From positions 725,557 through 789,556 of the forward strand of contig WBMW01001305.1 in the NCBI GenBank assembly GCA_013396635.1: DNA of 64,000 nucleotides, given 5' to 3'. Below are positions 23,861-34,034 of the stretch, piece after piece (position 1 is the first letter of the stretch; each line of letters opens with the position of its first letter). Both the position numbers and the translations under genes were made by a program. The notes under the pieces were generated by a model. The model was not told the origin of the DNA, did no database searches, and worked only from the letters and a program-made list of their open reading frames with translations. This DNA is from Penelope pileata (taxonomy: Eukaryota; Chordata; Aves; Galliformes; Cracidae).

Positions 23861-26800
23861 GACTTTTTGTTTCCATCTGCTACTTTAGAAATGTTTGGAT
23901 CAAATATTATGCGGTAGGCAAAATCAAATCGTAGTGAGGTACATGATGTGCTGAGATAACACGCTGCCCCAGGTAACAGACATGCTCACAGTGCGACCTT
24001 CCAGGGCTGCAGGGCATTTAATTCTCACCTGGAGCTTAAGAAAGGTATCTCAGGTCATTTTACAATAAAATATCAACCAAATCTGTATGAAGCTTAAACG
24101 ATACCTTAATGTTTTCAGTTCTTCATTAAATCTGCACTGATGGAACGATTCAGCTGGAAACAGCAACAGCCAGAAGTGGATAGGATGAAGAATGCTGCTT
24201 ACGTGTAACAGGGAATCACCCCAGCAGCGAGGAGACAGCTAACCAGGAACCCATGCAATAGTGGGAGAGAACAGGGTGCATTAGTGTTTGCCTTCGGGAA
24301 CTGACCACAGGTTTAAAAGTTTGTCACCCTAATTCCACCACCTATAGATCGTTATCCATGCTTACTGGGATGCTGCTCACTGAGCATGCAGCAAGCAGAG
24401 CTCAAATTTTCACAGCCACAGACAGATGCAGATCACAGATGCAGATGCTGAAATGCACACACGCACTGCAGAGTTGCACAGTGCTTGCACAGCACTGCCT
24501 TCCTCAGTGAGAGCAATGCCATCCTGCCCCGCTGTATTCCAACAACTCCATCCAGCTTCCTCCTCTGTGTCCCCAGCCCCTCTAGTGCTGCCTGTTTCCT
24601 TGAATAAACCCAACCACTGCCTCGCAGACACATCCAATTGCTGCATTCAGAAGAGGGTCTCCCACAGGACTTGAGATTCACCTCTGCCTACCAATATGAT
24701 ATCCCGGAAAACTAATCTCTAGGATGACAGCTCATTCAGCACTCTGGAAAATTTACCCGCCCCGAGCTCCTCTTTAAATAATGACCTGACATTTGTTCTG
24801 TAGAGGGAGACAAAGCCCAGCCTGATGAAAACAGTTGGCAGCTGCTTTCATTTGTGCCATTCAGAAGGCAGATGATAATTTGTCCGTGGGGACCCATCAC
24901 TCTTTGGCAGGCAGACCTGTCTTGCGCTCTTTGCTGCTGCATTTGCTCTCCCCTCCTGCTTACCCCCCACCCCTGGCGCGAGTCCTGCGTGCAGAGCGTC
25001 GGCACTCAGGGCATACTGATGTGCAGCTGCCTGCAAAGCATTGTAAAGGATTTCTTGATGCAGAGAAATGGGAGATAAGATCACAGGTGAATTCAGTGAT
25101 GATACCACGTAGTGGATATAGTGGATATTGGGAAAGACACATCTGTCAGGCTAAAGGCTAAATTTCCTTTTTTTGCTCAGAAAAGAGATGCCAGCATTTC
25201 TGAATGTGGCTTATTGAAAACATTAGACAAGCAACAAGCAGTGTCCAAAAAGGCAGAGTATTTTGGATTACTCGGCAAGCAGAGCAAGTCAGCAAGCATG
25301 ATTCCAGATGAACTGTGAGTTCACCTTCTGTGCACACTGCGCAGCTCTCCGTCCCCCAGGCTGGCCAGAGCAGAACTACAAACTGCCCCGACGAGGGTGA
25401 CCAGGGTGATCAGAACACCTTATGTACAAGGAGAGACTGAACAGAGGAGGAGTCTCCAGCCTGGAAAAATAAGTTAAGGCCTGATAATAATGATGGTACA
25501 GAAAATCATAAATAGGATCAGGGAGAACAGATGCATTTATTCATGATTACTCACAGTACTCGACTAAGAGGCATAAAATGAAGAGTTCAGGAGCAAGTTA
25601 AATGAAACAATAACGTAACAAGTATTTTTACACAGTTCCTAATTAAAGTGTAGCACTGTCAAAGGGTGTCCTGGCATGTAACAATTTAGGACTGTGCAGA
25701 GAGAGGTTTACCTTAGACAATGAAGTTACCAAATGCTTCCCAGTGCTTGGAAACTCTACACAGATAGGGCTGTCAACACCCTGCCCCAGGAGAAGAGCAA
25801 GAGCAAGAGCAGTGACAGAGGACAATGATTCATGTGGCACCCACGCACCTGGTCCCACCACACCTTCCATCAGTGTAGCTGCAGAGCCTGAGCCCAGATG
25901 CAGCCACCATGAGGGAATGCGCTATGTGCATTTTTCATGCTGTGCCTCCTACTCCATCCAATCCCATCAGTTTTTATTTTTAAGGATCCCTCAAACTCCT
26001 GCTGCAGTGCTGGATGCTTTCTCTTCATCCAGAGACAGAGTTGTAGCAGTGCTCCAGAGAAGCCGGAAAAGACGAGCTGGAGAGAGTTTCCCTCTTTTAG
26101 GATAGAAAAGCAAAAGCCTGCTAGTGCTGCAAGTGTTCCAGCAATTACCTGCCAAGTGCATGATCTGCTTTTCCACCTAAGCCCCAGCTGAACGTGTCTA
26201 ATTATCATCATTTCAGCAAGGTCAGGCCGTACTACAAGCAGCCGAGCTCTTGTCTCCCGTTTTTTCCCTTTAACGTGTGTGACTCTACAGCCTCTCCTGG
26301 CCACCCAGGCTGGAGGTGGCTGCCTTGGGCTCCAGCCTGGGCAGCCAGAGGGCAGGGGAGCTGCTGGTCTGCTTCAGGAGCTACAGTGCCATACAAATGC
26401 AAGCAGTGCCACCGTGCCAAGGCTAAGGGATCATGCAGGGAAAGCAGTACTGAGCTCTCCAGTTCGCCTGTTTCCTGGGCTATAGCATGGGCTGCACAGA
26501 CAGCACTGCTGAGTGGCTCAGTCACAGCTAGCCCTGCTAGTGTTGCTGTCCTAGTTCAAGGAGGCCCAGATAGGTTAGGGTGATACATATTTGCCTTTCC
26601 ATTTCATTTAATATGCTATGCAATGTGAATACAACTCGCCCATCCCATCCCATGTGAGGTGTTGCTGAGTGCACTCGCCAACCAAGGGAAAAGCAGGGAC
26701 GGGACTGCCTGGCCCTTCCACTCCCTGACATCTCCCAGCCCTGAGGCTGGGCCAGCCACTTCCCACGTGGTACCCTGGGATGGGAGATGATGGAGCCTGG

Positions 26801-27164
26801 CCCGGGCACCTCCCCACTGGCCGTCTGCACTCCTGACTCCAGCCCCAAGTACAACAGAGCAGAGACCGTGCAGAATGGAAGGGAAGAGAGGACGTCTGAT
26901 TTCTTTAGCTGGCCTTTTCACAAAAATGTCATCTAAATTCACGTTCTCCCAAATACATAGCCCGGTGACAGGAGATCAAAGGATGGAATTGAAAAATTAA
27001 ACTGTAAAACAGGATCAGTGCTGATTCGGTGGTGTCTGGCATTCACCCTGGCACAGCCAGGAAGGAAACAGTTTGAAAACACCAGATGCTCTTTGTGACT
27101 GGTACTTGAGATACATTTCCAGCAGGGATTTCTCCCCTCCCCATGAAAACAGACACACATTCGC
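23861..27164. other. Intergenic sequence between the CpG island and the UBE2E3 3' end
   Basis: It contains the plus-strand CR1 relic near 25405-25680 and otherwise no recognisable gene. Open frames up to 144 codons (25870-26304, minus) occur in GC-richer parts, overlap with plus-strand frames and carry no known motif. A good splice-donor-like CAG/GTAACA lies at about 23969-23977, downstream of the island on the plus strand. Confidence 0.65.
25405..25680 (+). mobile_element. Old CR1 LINE relic, 3' region
   Basis: The succession GGAGAGACTGAACAGAGG, AGCCTGGAAAAATAAG, ACTCGACTAAGAGGCATAAA, AAGTATTTTTACACAGTTCC, TAATTAAAGTGTAGCACTGTC and GGGTGTCCTGG follows the 3' part of older CR1 families. In those the corresponding blocks read roughly ...CCTGTGGAACTCATTGCC and AGGATGTTGTGG. 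Divergence is high and the typical 3' octamer repeat is missing, so this is an ancient fragment. Confidence 0.65.
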
Positions 27165-27181
27165 ATTTAACAACTAATTGA

Positions 27182-27187
27182 TTTATT
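27182..27187 (-). terminator. UBE2E3: Distal polyadenylation signal of UBE2E3 (AATAAA)
   Basis: The minus strand reads TTAAATAAATC here. About 30-45 nt downstream is the GU-rich run GTGTGTCTGTTTT (plus-strand complement around 27145-27158), the usual downstream element. Cleavage would be expected near 27160-27170. This is the best candidate for the end of the full-length UBE2E3 mRNA. Confidence 0.7.
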
Positions 27188-27363
27188 TAACAATACAAAT
27201 TTCTTTCTACTGCATGGTTTAGCAGAGAGAACTTGAGAAACAAAATTAGCTTTTCTTTTTTTTTTAAAGTTTAAATGTTTACACAAAAACAACCTTTACT
27301 TCAGTAAATATAAAATTTACACACAAAAAACTACGTTAAAAAAGAACAGAATCATGACAAACC

Positions 27364-27390
27364 AACAAAACAAAACAAAACAAAAAAAAA
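27364..27390 (+). repeat. AAAAC repeat and A-run in the UBE2E3 3' UTR
   Basis: AACAAAACAAAACAAAACAAA units run into an A9 tract. In the UBE2E3 mRNA this reads as a U-rich GUUUU repeat near the distal end of the 3' UTR. Confidence 0.85.
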
Positions 27391-28856
27391 GGATGAGAAT
27401 TCAGTGTAAAGGATCCAATTGCAAGGAAGGCAAGATGGGGCAACACTGACAAGGCATCCCACTTGTACACCTAGGTATTTGAAGTTGTCAGTACAATACA
27501 AAAACAAAATACATTAAAATTATAATTAAAACCTGTATTTTTTATACCATATTCTTTTATGATATAAATATCTGAAAATTCTGTAGGCAACATAGTTAAC
27601 AAGTGAAATACATAGTTTGCTCTTCACTGGAAAGTCACTGGGGTGGTGTACGAGCGCCGTGTGACACAGCGCGCTGGCAGACAGCAGTGAGCAGACCGTA
27701 GATGTCCAGCCCGGATGTGAGAGCCCCTTGTTGCTTTGCCAATCTGTGCTATTTCTCACATGTTCAGCGACAAAATGAGAAACTCTGGTCACCGTCAGCA
27801 GTGATTTCCAGCACTTCATCTCCTGGCATTAGTCTGTTACCTGACTTAGGCATATTCACCTGCCAGATCCCCTGTTTCTCATTCCCTTTTGCACTTTATA
27901 ACCTGAACTCTAAAGCTATCTTGTAGCTATCAAGAGAGACTGGCTTCTAGGTTGAGATATTTGGGATACGCAGTTCTTCAAGCCACCTTCAGGAATCTGT
28001 AGAAATATTTAAAGTAGGGTGGACAATTCATGATCAAAGGTTGTGATACAAAAAGCAGGGATCTATATAGCGATGGCTAACTTCAGATCTAATCTTTAAC
28101 ATTTTTTCTATTGCTTTAATATTTAAACTTAACATTCATTTTTCATATATTAAGTGAGGAGAGCATCCTACTGATGGAAGTGCTACATTATCTCCAAAAA
28201 CACCAGGCAGTAAGGGAGACAGCAAAGTTTAAAATTAAGTGTAATTTTAAAAATCATTTAAAGGGATCAAATCTCTTTTTGTATAATCGATAGTGTGACT
28301 GGCAACCTACAAAAGCTAAATTATAAAACTATTAGTGACTCTACTGTTTGTACTGTAAAGCTGTATCTTTGTTACTTACAGATGTTACAAAATTTCCAAG
28401 CCAGAAAGTGAAGAGGGGAGGAGGGAAAAGTAGTCTAAAAGTTTCACGTTTAATTTTCCCTTACAAAGGTGAATTTCCCCCACAACTGTTTTTTCTGTCA
28501 TAAAAATCTTATTAAATTTATCCTACTCCTTTCTCTCCTGGACAGACTAGTGTTTAATCGTGCTTTGGAAGACCATTTTCAATGGACAACTGTAGTTCTC
28601 CAGATCAGCAAATCCAACTTGCTTTACTCTGACACAAAAGCACCAGACTATCTGTAACTTGGCTCTGGTCCTGCAGAAAGAGCTTGCAGCAAGACCAGGC
28701 AGTCTGTTACAAGAACAGGTCTGGCCCTGAAGTAACCAGCTACATTAGCTTTTGGAGGAAGCATATGGCAATGCTCTCATTGCAACTTGAGAAAGAGCTG
28801 AGCCGTTAAGGAAATTATGGAAATTACATTTGTTCTGTAAAAATAAACCAAGCCAA

Positions 28857-28884
28857 AACAAACAAAAACAAACAAAAAAAACAA
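28857..28884 (+). repeat. A-rich AAAC repeat in the UBE2E3 3' UTR
   Basis: AACAAAAACAAACAAAAAAAAC and flanking bases. In the mRNA it is a U-rich block. Confidence 0.8.
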
Positions 28885-29075
28885 GCCAGGGAAAACTTAA
28901 ACAATCCACAGGTGTGTATTAAACATTTAATAGCAAGCCTTTGCTTATGTATATTAATTTAAAGATTATCCACAGGGATCTGTGATACATTGGCCCTGCC
29001 TTGTTACTATAATTAAATTTTTTCAAATATTAATTTAAAATAGGAAAACAAAGAAACTACTCCTTGGGGAACATG

Positions 29076-29081
29076 TTTATT
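29076..29081 (-). terminator. UBE2E3: Proximal alternative polyadenylation signal (AATAAA)
   Basis: The minus strand reads CACAATAAACATG about 520 nt after the stop codon. U-rich sequence (TTTCTTTGTTTTCC) follows at about 29035-29055. It could produce a short-UTR isoform, but the sequence alone does not show that it is used. Confidence 0.45.
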
Positions 29082-29600
29082 GTGTTTGAGATGATACACT
29101 GGGTGCTCTCTGAGCTACAAAGGGAAAAAGGAAATCCTTTCATTACAAACTGACAAAGGTAAAAGTTAAAACAGTTTTCACAACAGCATGTACCACATAT
29201 TGGAAATAGATCTGGGTTTAATACAAATGACATAATTCCTAGTAATCTACAGCTACCTTTAATAACTTCATACAGATAATGAATTAGGCTAAAATGCACT
29301 ATAATATTTGGTTGACTTCAGGAACAGTATCCTTAGTACATCACAAAATACATTTTGATATCCCAAAGAAGCAAGACTTGCAAGTAGGCATTTTAAACAT
29401 AACTAATCTACAGCTACAAATTTCTACTCTTGATAGCATTTACCTTTTTGGGGGGCAGTATCCCAGTCTTCAAAAGGATAAAAGCAGAGTAGAATCAGTA
29501 TAACATATACACAGAAGTCCGTATTGTAAAGGCTATAAAGATTTGTTGCACACTGTAAAGTTGCCTTCTGCACCTTCACACTGCACAAGTAGTTTGTCGT

Positions 29601-29698
29601 TTATGTTGCATATCTCTTGGTCCACTGTCTGGCTATCCTGTCATGTTCTGCTCTGTTGGTCAGATACTGAGTGGCTATGCTTCCAACCAGAGGATCAG
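29601..29698 (-). CDS. UBE2E3: UBE2E3 terminal coding exon (residues 176-207 and stop)
   Basis: The coding part of the last exon starts with the final two bases of the split Ala176 codon, encodes 31 residues from DPLVGSIATQ to WTKRYAT, and ends with TAA at 29603-29601. The acceptor is TTCACAG with AG at 29700-29699, after the pyrimidine-rich run TCTTCTCCTGCCCTTCACAG. The segment supplies the C-terminal helices of the UBC fold and carries two UBE2E3-specific residues, Leu in QYLTNR and Ile in DRIARQ, where UBE2E1 and UBE2E2 have Met. The reading frame joins exactly to the catalytic exon. From memory, the 125 residues in the window match the human protein, which fits the extreme conservation of this enzyme. 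Confidence 0.98.
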
Positions 29699-31266
29699 CT
29701 GTGAAGGGCAGGAGAAGATGCATTAGAAACCATTCCACAATAAACAAAAAACTAAAAAGAGAACCAACCAACTGATCTCCCTAAAAAATCCCCAGCTCCG
29801 CCGTGATCTATAATACTGAATCTATTCCAAAATAAAGTCTTTGTTAGGACAGAAAATGGTATGAGATGTAGTGGGGCTGTTATCATACAAGACTTTTGCA
29901 AGAGATAGCACACAATGAATAGAAAAATACTTTAATCTGTTTTGGTTACCTCCACATTAGTGTGTCAAATGACAGGCACACACCTGTGTTCAAACACTAC
30001 AGCCGCTCTTTTCAGCCAAAACCCAACAAAAAGCATGGGGGGAAGTTCAGTAAGATCACCAGCAATCCAGATACCATTTTGTCAGACACAATTTGTCAAT
30101 ATTTTTTAACAACTGATGTTTTGAAAATAAAAGCCTTCTCAAAAAATGTTCAATTTTTTAAAAGACCTAATCTGCTAAAGAAGGGTAAACATCTCCTGCG
30201 CAGACAGATATGCTGCCAGCTGGTGGTGGTGAGACAACAATGCACAACTATTTCCTTGTGAGCCACAGAAAAAGAGTAGCTTAACTTCTTAACTTCAAAG
30301 AAATCACGATCCTTGTAGGCAGAGCCTACACTCTGGGGCTGAAAAGCTCCATGCACCTGACTCCAGGATGCATCCACCAGCCACCTCCTGCCTGACGGAA
30401 ATTATCCTGTACAGGGCACCATGAGAAGTCTGCCTCACCACTATCCCCATCGAGGACATAATGAATTGCACCATGACTGCTCTACCCAGCCAGGCATCCC
30501 ACTCTCCTTTGGAGGGGCTGGTACACTCGGTGAGTGCAGGCTGGCTTCCTCCTGTCACAGTGCTGGGACAAGGCTGGAGTAAGTTAGGGATCAGGATGAT
30601 AGGACACACACCAAGGGATCCAGCTGTGGTGTCTCAAGTCATCAGACTCCTGTATCAAAGGGGCTAACCCAATTCTTTGTGCTCATTCCCAGTCTCCTGT
30701 GAATGACCTGTCCTCTTGTCACTAGCTCTCAGTTTCTGTGCTGACCAAATGCAGTTAGCATTCATTGCACAACAACACTCATCATGCAGTTGTTGCTGAC
30801 AATTTCACTGCTTCTAGTGGCGTTCTTCCCCTCCCAACAGGAATAAGGAACTCTATTTGAAAAAGGCAAAATCTGTCTAAACATTGTCACCTGCACTTTT
30901 CAATTGCTATCCTGAAAGGAGGGGACTTCCTGCAGCCCCTTCCAACCTGAATCATTTATGAGTTCGTAACTTGGAGAACTTTGCTGTACCCCGGATCTAC
31001 CACTCACTTGCTACATTGAAGACAAAACTCCATTTTTTCCATCACATCTTTGGAATAAGTGGGCTTAAATGCTATTTTTTGTTGGGCCACAGGACTGAAA
31101 AGCACCAATAAATGGAGGATCATATCCAAGTAGGAACGTTTCAGCCCCCAATTCACACATATTAACTTTGATTTAATCTACATACAATAAAATATACAAA
31201 TTATATTCCGTGGAAAATAATTAAAATGACTAGAAGTTGATGCCCAGTAAACTATCAGCTCCTTAC
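29699..31266 (-). other. UBE2E3: UBE2E3 intron between the catalytic and terminal exons
   Basis: This 1,568-bp intron has a GTAAGG donor and a TTCACAG acceptor. I see no further exon in it. A short stretch near 30930-30966 resembles the last bases of a CR1 element. Open frames on either strand are short and unrecognisable. Confidence 0.9.
30930..30966 (+). mobile_element. Possible CR1 3'-end fragment
   Basis: The stretch CCCCTTCCAACCTGAATCAT followed by TTATGAGTT resembles the last 35 bases of CR1 (CCCTTCCAACCCAAACCATTCTATG-like). It is too short for a firm call. It lies in the intron before the terminal UBE2E3 exon. Confidence 0.3.
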
Positions 31267-31414
31267 CCGGGTTGCAGTCTGTCAAAAGAGAACAAATAGA
31301 CAGCAGGACCTTTGAAATAGTCAAAGCAGGGCTCCAGTTGTCCTTCAGGATATCCAGACAGATGACTCCCTGACTGTTGATGTTGCAGTGATAAATTCTG
31401 GTACGGAAAGTAAC
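31267..31414 (-). CDS. UBE2E3: UBE2E3 catalytic exon (residues 127-175, active-site Cys145)
   Basis: This 148-bp exon encodes 49 residues from VTFRTRIYHC to SLLTDCNP, plus the first base of the Ala176 codon. It holds the active site. The HCN triplet (residues 135-137) is the family's form of the E2 HPN motif, whose Asn stabilises the transition state. The catalytic cysteine follows in GVICLDIL, at residue 145 if the protein has the usual 207 residues. The segment NWSPALTISKVLLSI is the conserved part after the active site, leading into the first helix of the C-terminal half. The acceptor is TTCTAG at 31420-31415 behind TTTTTCTGTCTCTTG, and the donor is GTAAGG at 31266-31261. No stop, frameshift or altered catalytic residue is visible. 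Confidence 0.98.
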
Positions 31415-32771
31415 CTAGAATTGCAGCACAAGAGACAGAAAAAGTCATTCACCGTTGCTCAGGAATGTTGCCCCTGTTCCTCGAGGGGCCCTCTCCGTTC
31501 TGCAGTTTCTGGTGAGGCAGCTCCTCTCTGCTCACTTTCCAAAGCAACATTCTGTAAAACAATGGTCTCTAACCGACACCATCCTTGTTTTTATATTATT
31601 TCAGATAATATGTGTATTATTCTACACAAATAAGAAGTTAGAAATATTTAAGTACCTTAATTACACACAGCACAAGATGAGGAAAATTTTTGGTGGGAGG
31701 GGGCAGGGAAATCCATGACTGCTTCTAAAACTACTGACAGTTCAAAGATAATTATGCTCTTTAACAAAATCCAAATGATTCTCATAAGGAATTTGTCTAA
31801 ATCTCAGTATCGCTTCATTATAACAATCTTAACACATAGAACATTGAATTTTGAGAGTTTCAGGTGACTGTGAAATACATAGAGGGTGTATTGTTCTTTA
31901 TGCTGTAATCCTTTGGGGAATGAGATAAGACACTGGATTTACAGTAATGGTGTAATAACCACAAGAGCCACAAACGGTAGAAATGTGGTGTGGTAGAATG
32001 TATTTGCTGTTTGTGAAGGTTGGCCGTGTCCTTCCTTGTGCCTTGGTCACGCGTTGTAGCTTGGCATTAAGGGAGAAAAGGGAACAACCTTTAACTTCTT
32101 TGACACCTGTTAGTAAATAATGTTTTCTTAAATGTGCATACTATTTCTAAGCAAGGAAAGTAAACTTTAATTGAAGTTAATATTGGTTTCATTTTATAAA
32201 AAGAACTTTTGCTGAAAAATACTATCAAACAAGGCTGCTGATCTGATCAGCAGTAAATAGTTTGATATTTTACAATAAAGGAAGTCATCACAGTAATTTA
32301 CCCAACTCCAAGTCACAATACACACTTTAGCTGCCTGTCTAATGTTGTTTATTTTTAGCTATCTGGGTTTTATTGCTAACAATAATGTAAAAATATGCAA
32401 TATAGAATCTGGTTCACAATACAGAAAAGCTTATTTTGCATATATTTTAGTAGCTGGAATGAGATGAAGGGAGCGTAAGAAGGTCTTGTGCTGTCTTCCA
32501 TTAAAATCAGTTTCTTCAATGTTAACTGTTGGTCAGAAGTATCATGCCATTTATGACTTGGTAAAGCTTAGAAATCAGTATTGATTGTGGTAATCAGGAA
32601 ATAAATTAGACATGGGGTTTTCTGAAATTGCAAGCCAAGATTTTGGAGCATTTAGTTTTTAAGACCATAAACAAATTTGACTTTCAGAAGGTGCTGAGCA
32701 CTGACCTACTGCATGTTAAATTTTCATATGTTTTAAAAAAAACAACAACACAACAAAAACCTTACCCTTAC
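31415..32771 (-). other. UBE2E3: UBE2E3 intron between the first core exon and the catalytic exon
   Basis: This 1,357-bp AT-rich intron has a GTAAGG donor (duplicated in tandem) and a TTCTAG acceptor. The donor end is followed on the minus strand by a U/G-rich stretch (GGTTTTTGTTGTG). No coding sequence or repeat was recognised. Confidence 0.92.
32760..32771 (-). promoter_or_regulatory. UBE2E3: Tandem duplicated splice donor (GTAAGG twice)
   Basis: The exon end AAAG is followed by GTAAGG and immediately by a second GTAAGG, exactly 6 nt apart. Using the second donor would add GTAAGG to the mRNA, inserting Val-Arg in frame between Lys126 and Val127. The first donor has the better exon-side context (AAG versus AGG) and is probably the main one. 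Confidence 0.6.
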
Positions 32772-32904
32772 CTTTGGTGGCTTGAATGGATAGTCAGATG
32801 AAAATGTGATATCCAGGAAAAAAACGCCCCCTTCGTATACAGAACCCGGAGGTCCAAGTATAGTTGATCTCCATTCATAAATGTTATCTCCCTTAGGGCC
32901 GGCA
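32772..32904 (-). CDS. UBE2E3: UBE2E3 internal coding exon, start of the UBC core (residues 82-126)
   Basis: This 133-bp exon encodes the last base of a split Ser82 codon and then 44 residues, beginning AGPKGDNIYEW and ending YPFKPPK. This is the N-terminal beta-sheet part of the UBC fold, including the GPPGSVYEGGVFF stretch typical of class III E2s. The acceptor is ATGCAG at 32910-32905, preceded by a long CT-repeat pyrimidine tract. The donor is GTAAGG at 32771-32766, immediately repeated as a second GTAAGG at 32765-32760. SSDY (Ser-Ser) is the UBE2E3 signature. The length is not a multiple of three, so skipping would shift the frame and remove the active site. By family knowledge, UBE2E3 accepts ubiquitin from E1 and works with RING E3 ligases; the charged enzyme is imported to the nucleus by importin-11. 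Confidence 0.97.
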
Positions 32905-32910
32905 CTGCAT

Positions 32911-32965
32911 GGAAAAAGAGGAAGAGGAGACACAGAGAGACAGAGAGAGAGAGAGGGAAGAAAAA
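32911..32965 (-). repeat. CT-rich polypyrimidine tract at the 3' splice site (GA repeat on the plus strand)
   Basis: The plus strand is a near-continuous GA/GGA run with CAGAGAGA and GAGAGAGA units. Read as RNA from the UBE2E3 strand it is about 55 nt of CU-rich sequence ending at the AG before the 133-bp exon. It serves as the polypyrimidine tract and is a plausible binding platform for PTB-family splicing regulators. It is also a microsatellite, so its length may vary. Confidence 0.7.
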
Positions 32966-34016
32966 AGACCGTCAGAAACACCTTTGAGAGGTACTTTATG
33001 CATTTCCTTCTATGCTCGTTTTGTTTAACACTAATCACTGACACATCTTTAACATCTGCCTGATTCCTAACTGATTTCAGTGGGCTCAGTGTTTAAACAG
33101 ACAGGGTAGCTGAGCACTCTGTTGTCCCGGGGCTCTCATGCTGCTGGAGAGACAGCAGTGGAATGGAGTGACCGCGAGTGGCTGGCCTGTCAGTCTGAAG
33201 CAATCTGTTCTCTCAAGTACATCGTTGCTCTGAGCTTCTGTATCATATTTTTCCAATGACATGACGTTGCTGCACAAAAGGAGATGTGTATCTCAACCAC
33301 ACTCATCTTCTCAGAGCATTAAATTGTTCATACTTTCATACAAAATATGACCTACAATTACATTGATAGATATTTATTCCCACTTTTTTTGTATGCTACA
33401 GAGTGAAATGTAACACCCTATGGTAGGAAAACTGGGAATGGGAAAGGTGGGATTAAGTAACCTAGAACTGAGTTTCTTACTGCACTGTCAATCCAAATAA
33501 GAGTTTTCTTCAGTATATATGTGTGCTATGCCTCCAGACAATCAGCATTTAGACAGCTATAGTAGTTCATTTTAAGAAGTACAATACCTCACTAGGGAAA
33601 GAGTTGTTGCAAAGTTATTTAGTTACAGTTTTGAAAGAAGGGATAATGAACAAGCTCTTTCTTGACTTCTTAGACGCCCTGCTTCATGCTGTTATAATGC
33701 AGCAACCATCTATACCTCCTCAGATAACTAGTAAATAAATAAAAATCAAAGCAGAATCTCATTGCCCTAAGCCAATTTCAGTGTAAAGACTAAACTAAGC
33801 TCCTATGAAAAAGGCCTTGAGTCCAGACTGCTGAGATCCAAGCTGACTGCTGTGGACAATAACAATGCTGAGCTCACAGAGGCACTGTGGGCCCATCACA
33901 TCCCCACAGACTAGTCAATAACCCAGCACTGCAAAGATCCTTTCAATTCTCCCCACCTCAGCAGCCTCCCAGGCACTACCTGCACATTGCAAACTCACAA
34001 AGTGTCCTCATCTTCC

Positions 34017-34034
34017 TACCTCCCTCCCTCCCTC
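34017..34034 (+). repeat. TCCC microsatellite
   Basis: CCTCCCTCCCTCCCTCT, about four units, inside the large UBE2E3 intron. Confidence 0.85.

Larger units (their letters stand above)
27165..29600 (-). other. UBE2E3: UBE2E3 3' untranslated region (about 2.4 kb)
   Basis: From the TAA to about 27165 the minus strand is AT-rich and has no open frame related to any family I know. It contains U-rich runs, seen on the plus strand as A-rich blocks near 27364-27390 and 28857-28884. Two AATAAA hexamers are notable, one proximal near 29081 and one distal near 27187, so short (about 0.5 kb) and long (about 2.4 kb) UTR forms are possible. The distal site has the better GU-rich downstream context. The end position is inferred from these signals, not from transcript data. 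Short open frames in this interval look like chance. Confidence 0.75.

Noticed and set aside
23488..23917. 118-codon and 136-codon frames across the CpG island
   Set aside because: GC-rich DNA lacks stop codons. Both frames include the ambiguous base at 23651 and have Pro/Ala/Arg/Gly-rich composition with no homology I recognise. They do not match the start of ITGA4.
25743..26304. Overlapping 120-144 codon frames on both strands
   Set aside because: Frames open on both strands at once in moderately GC-rich DNA are typical of chance. No family motif is visible.
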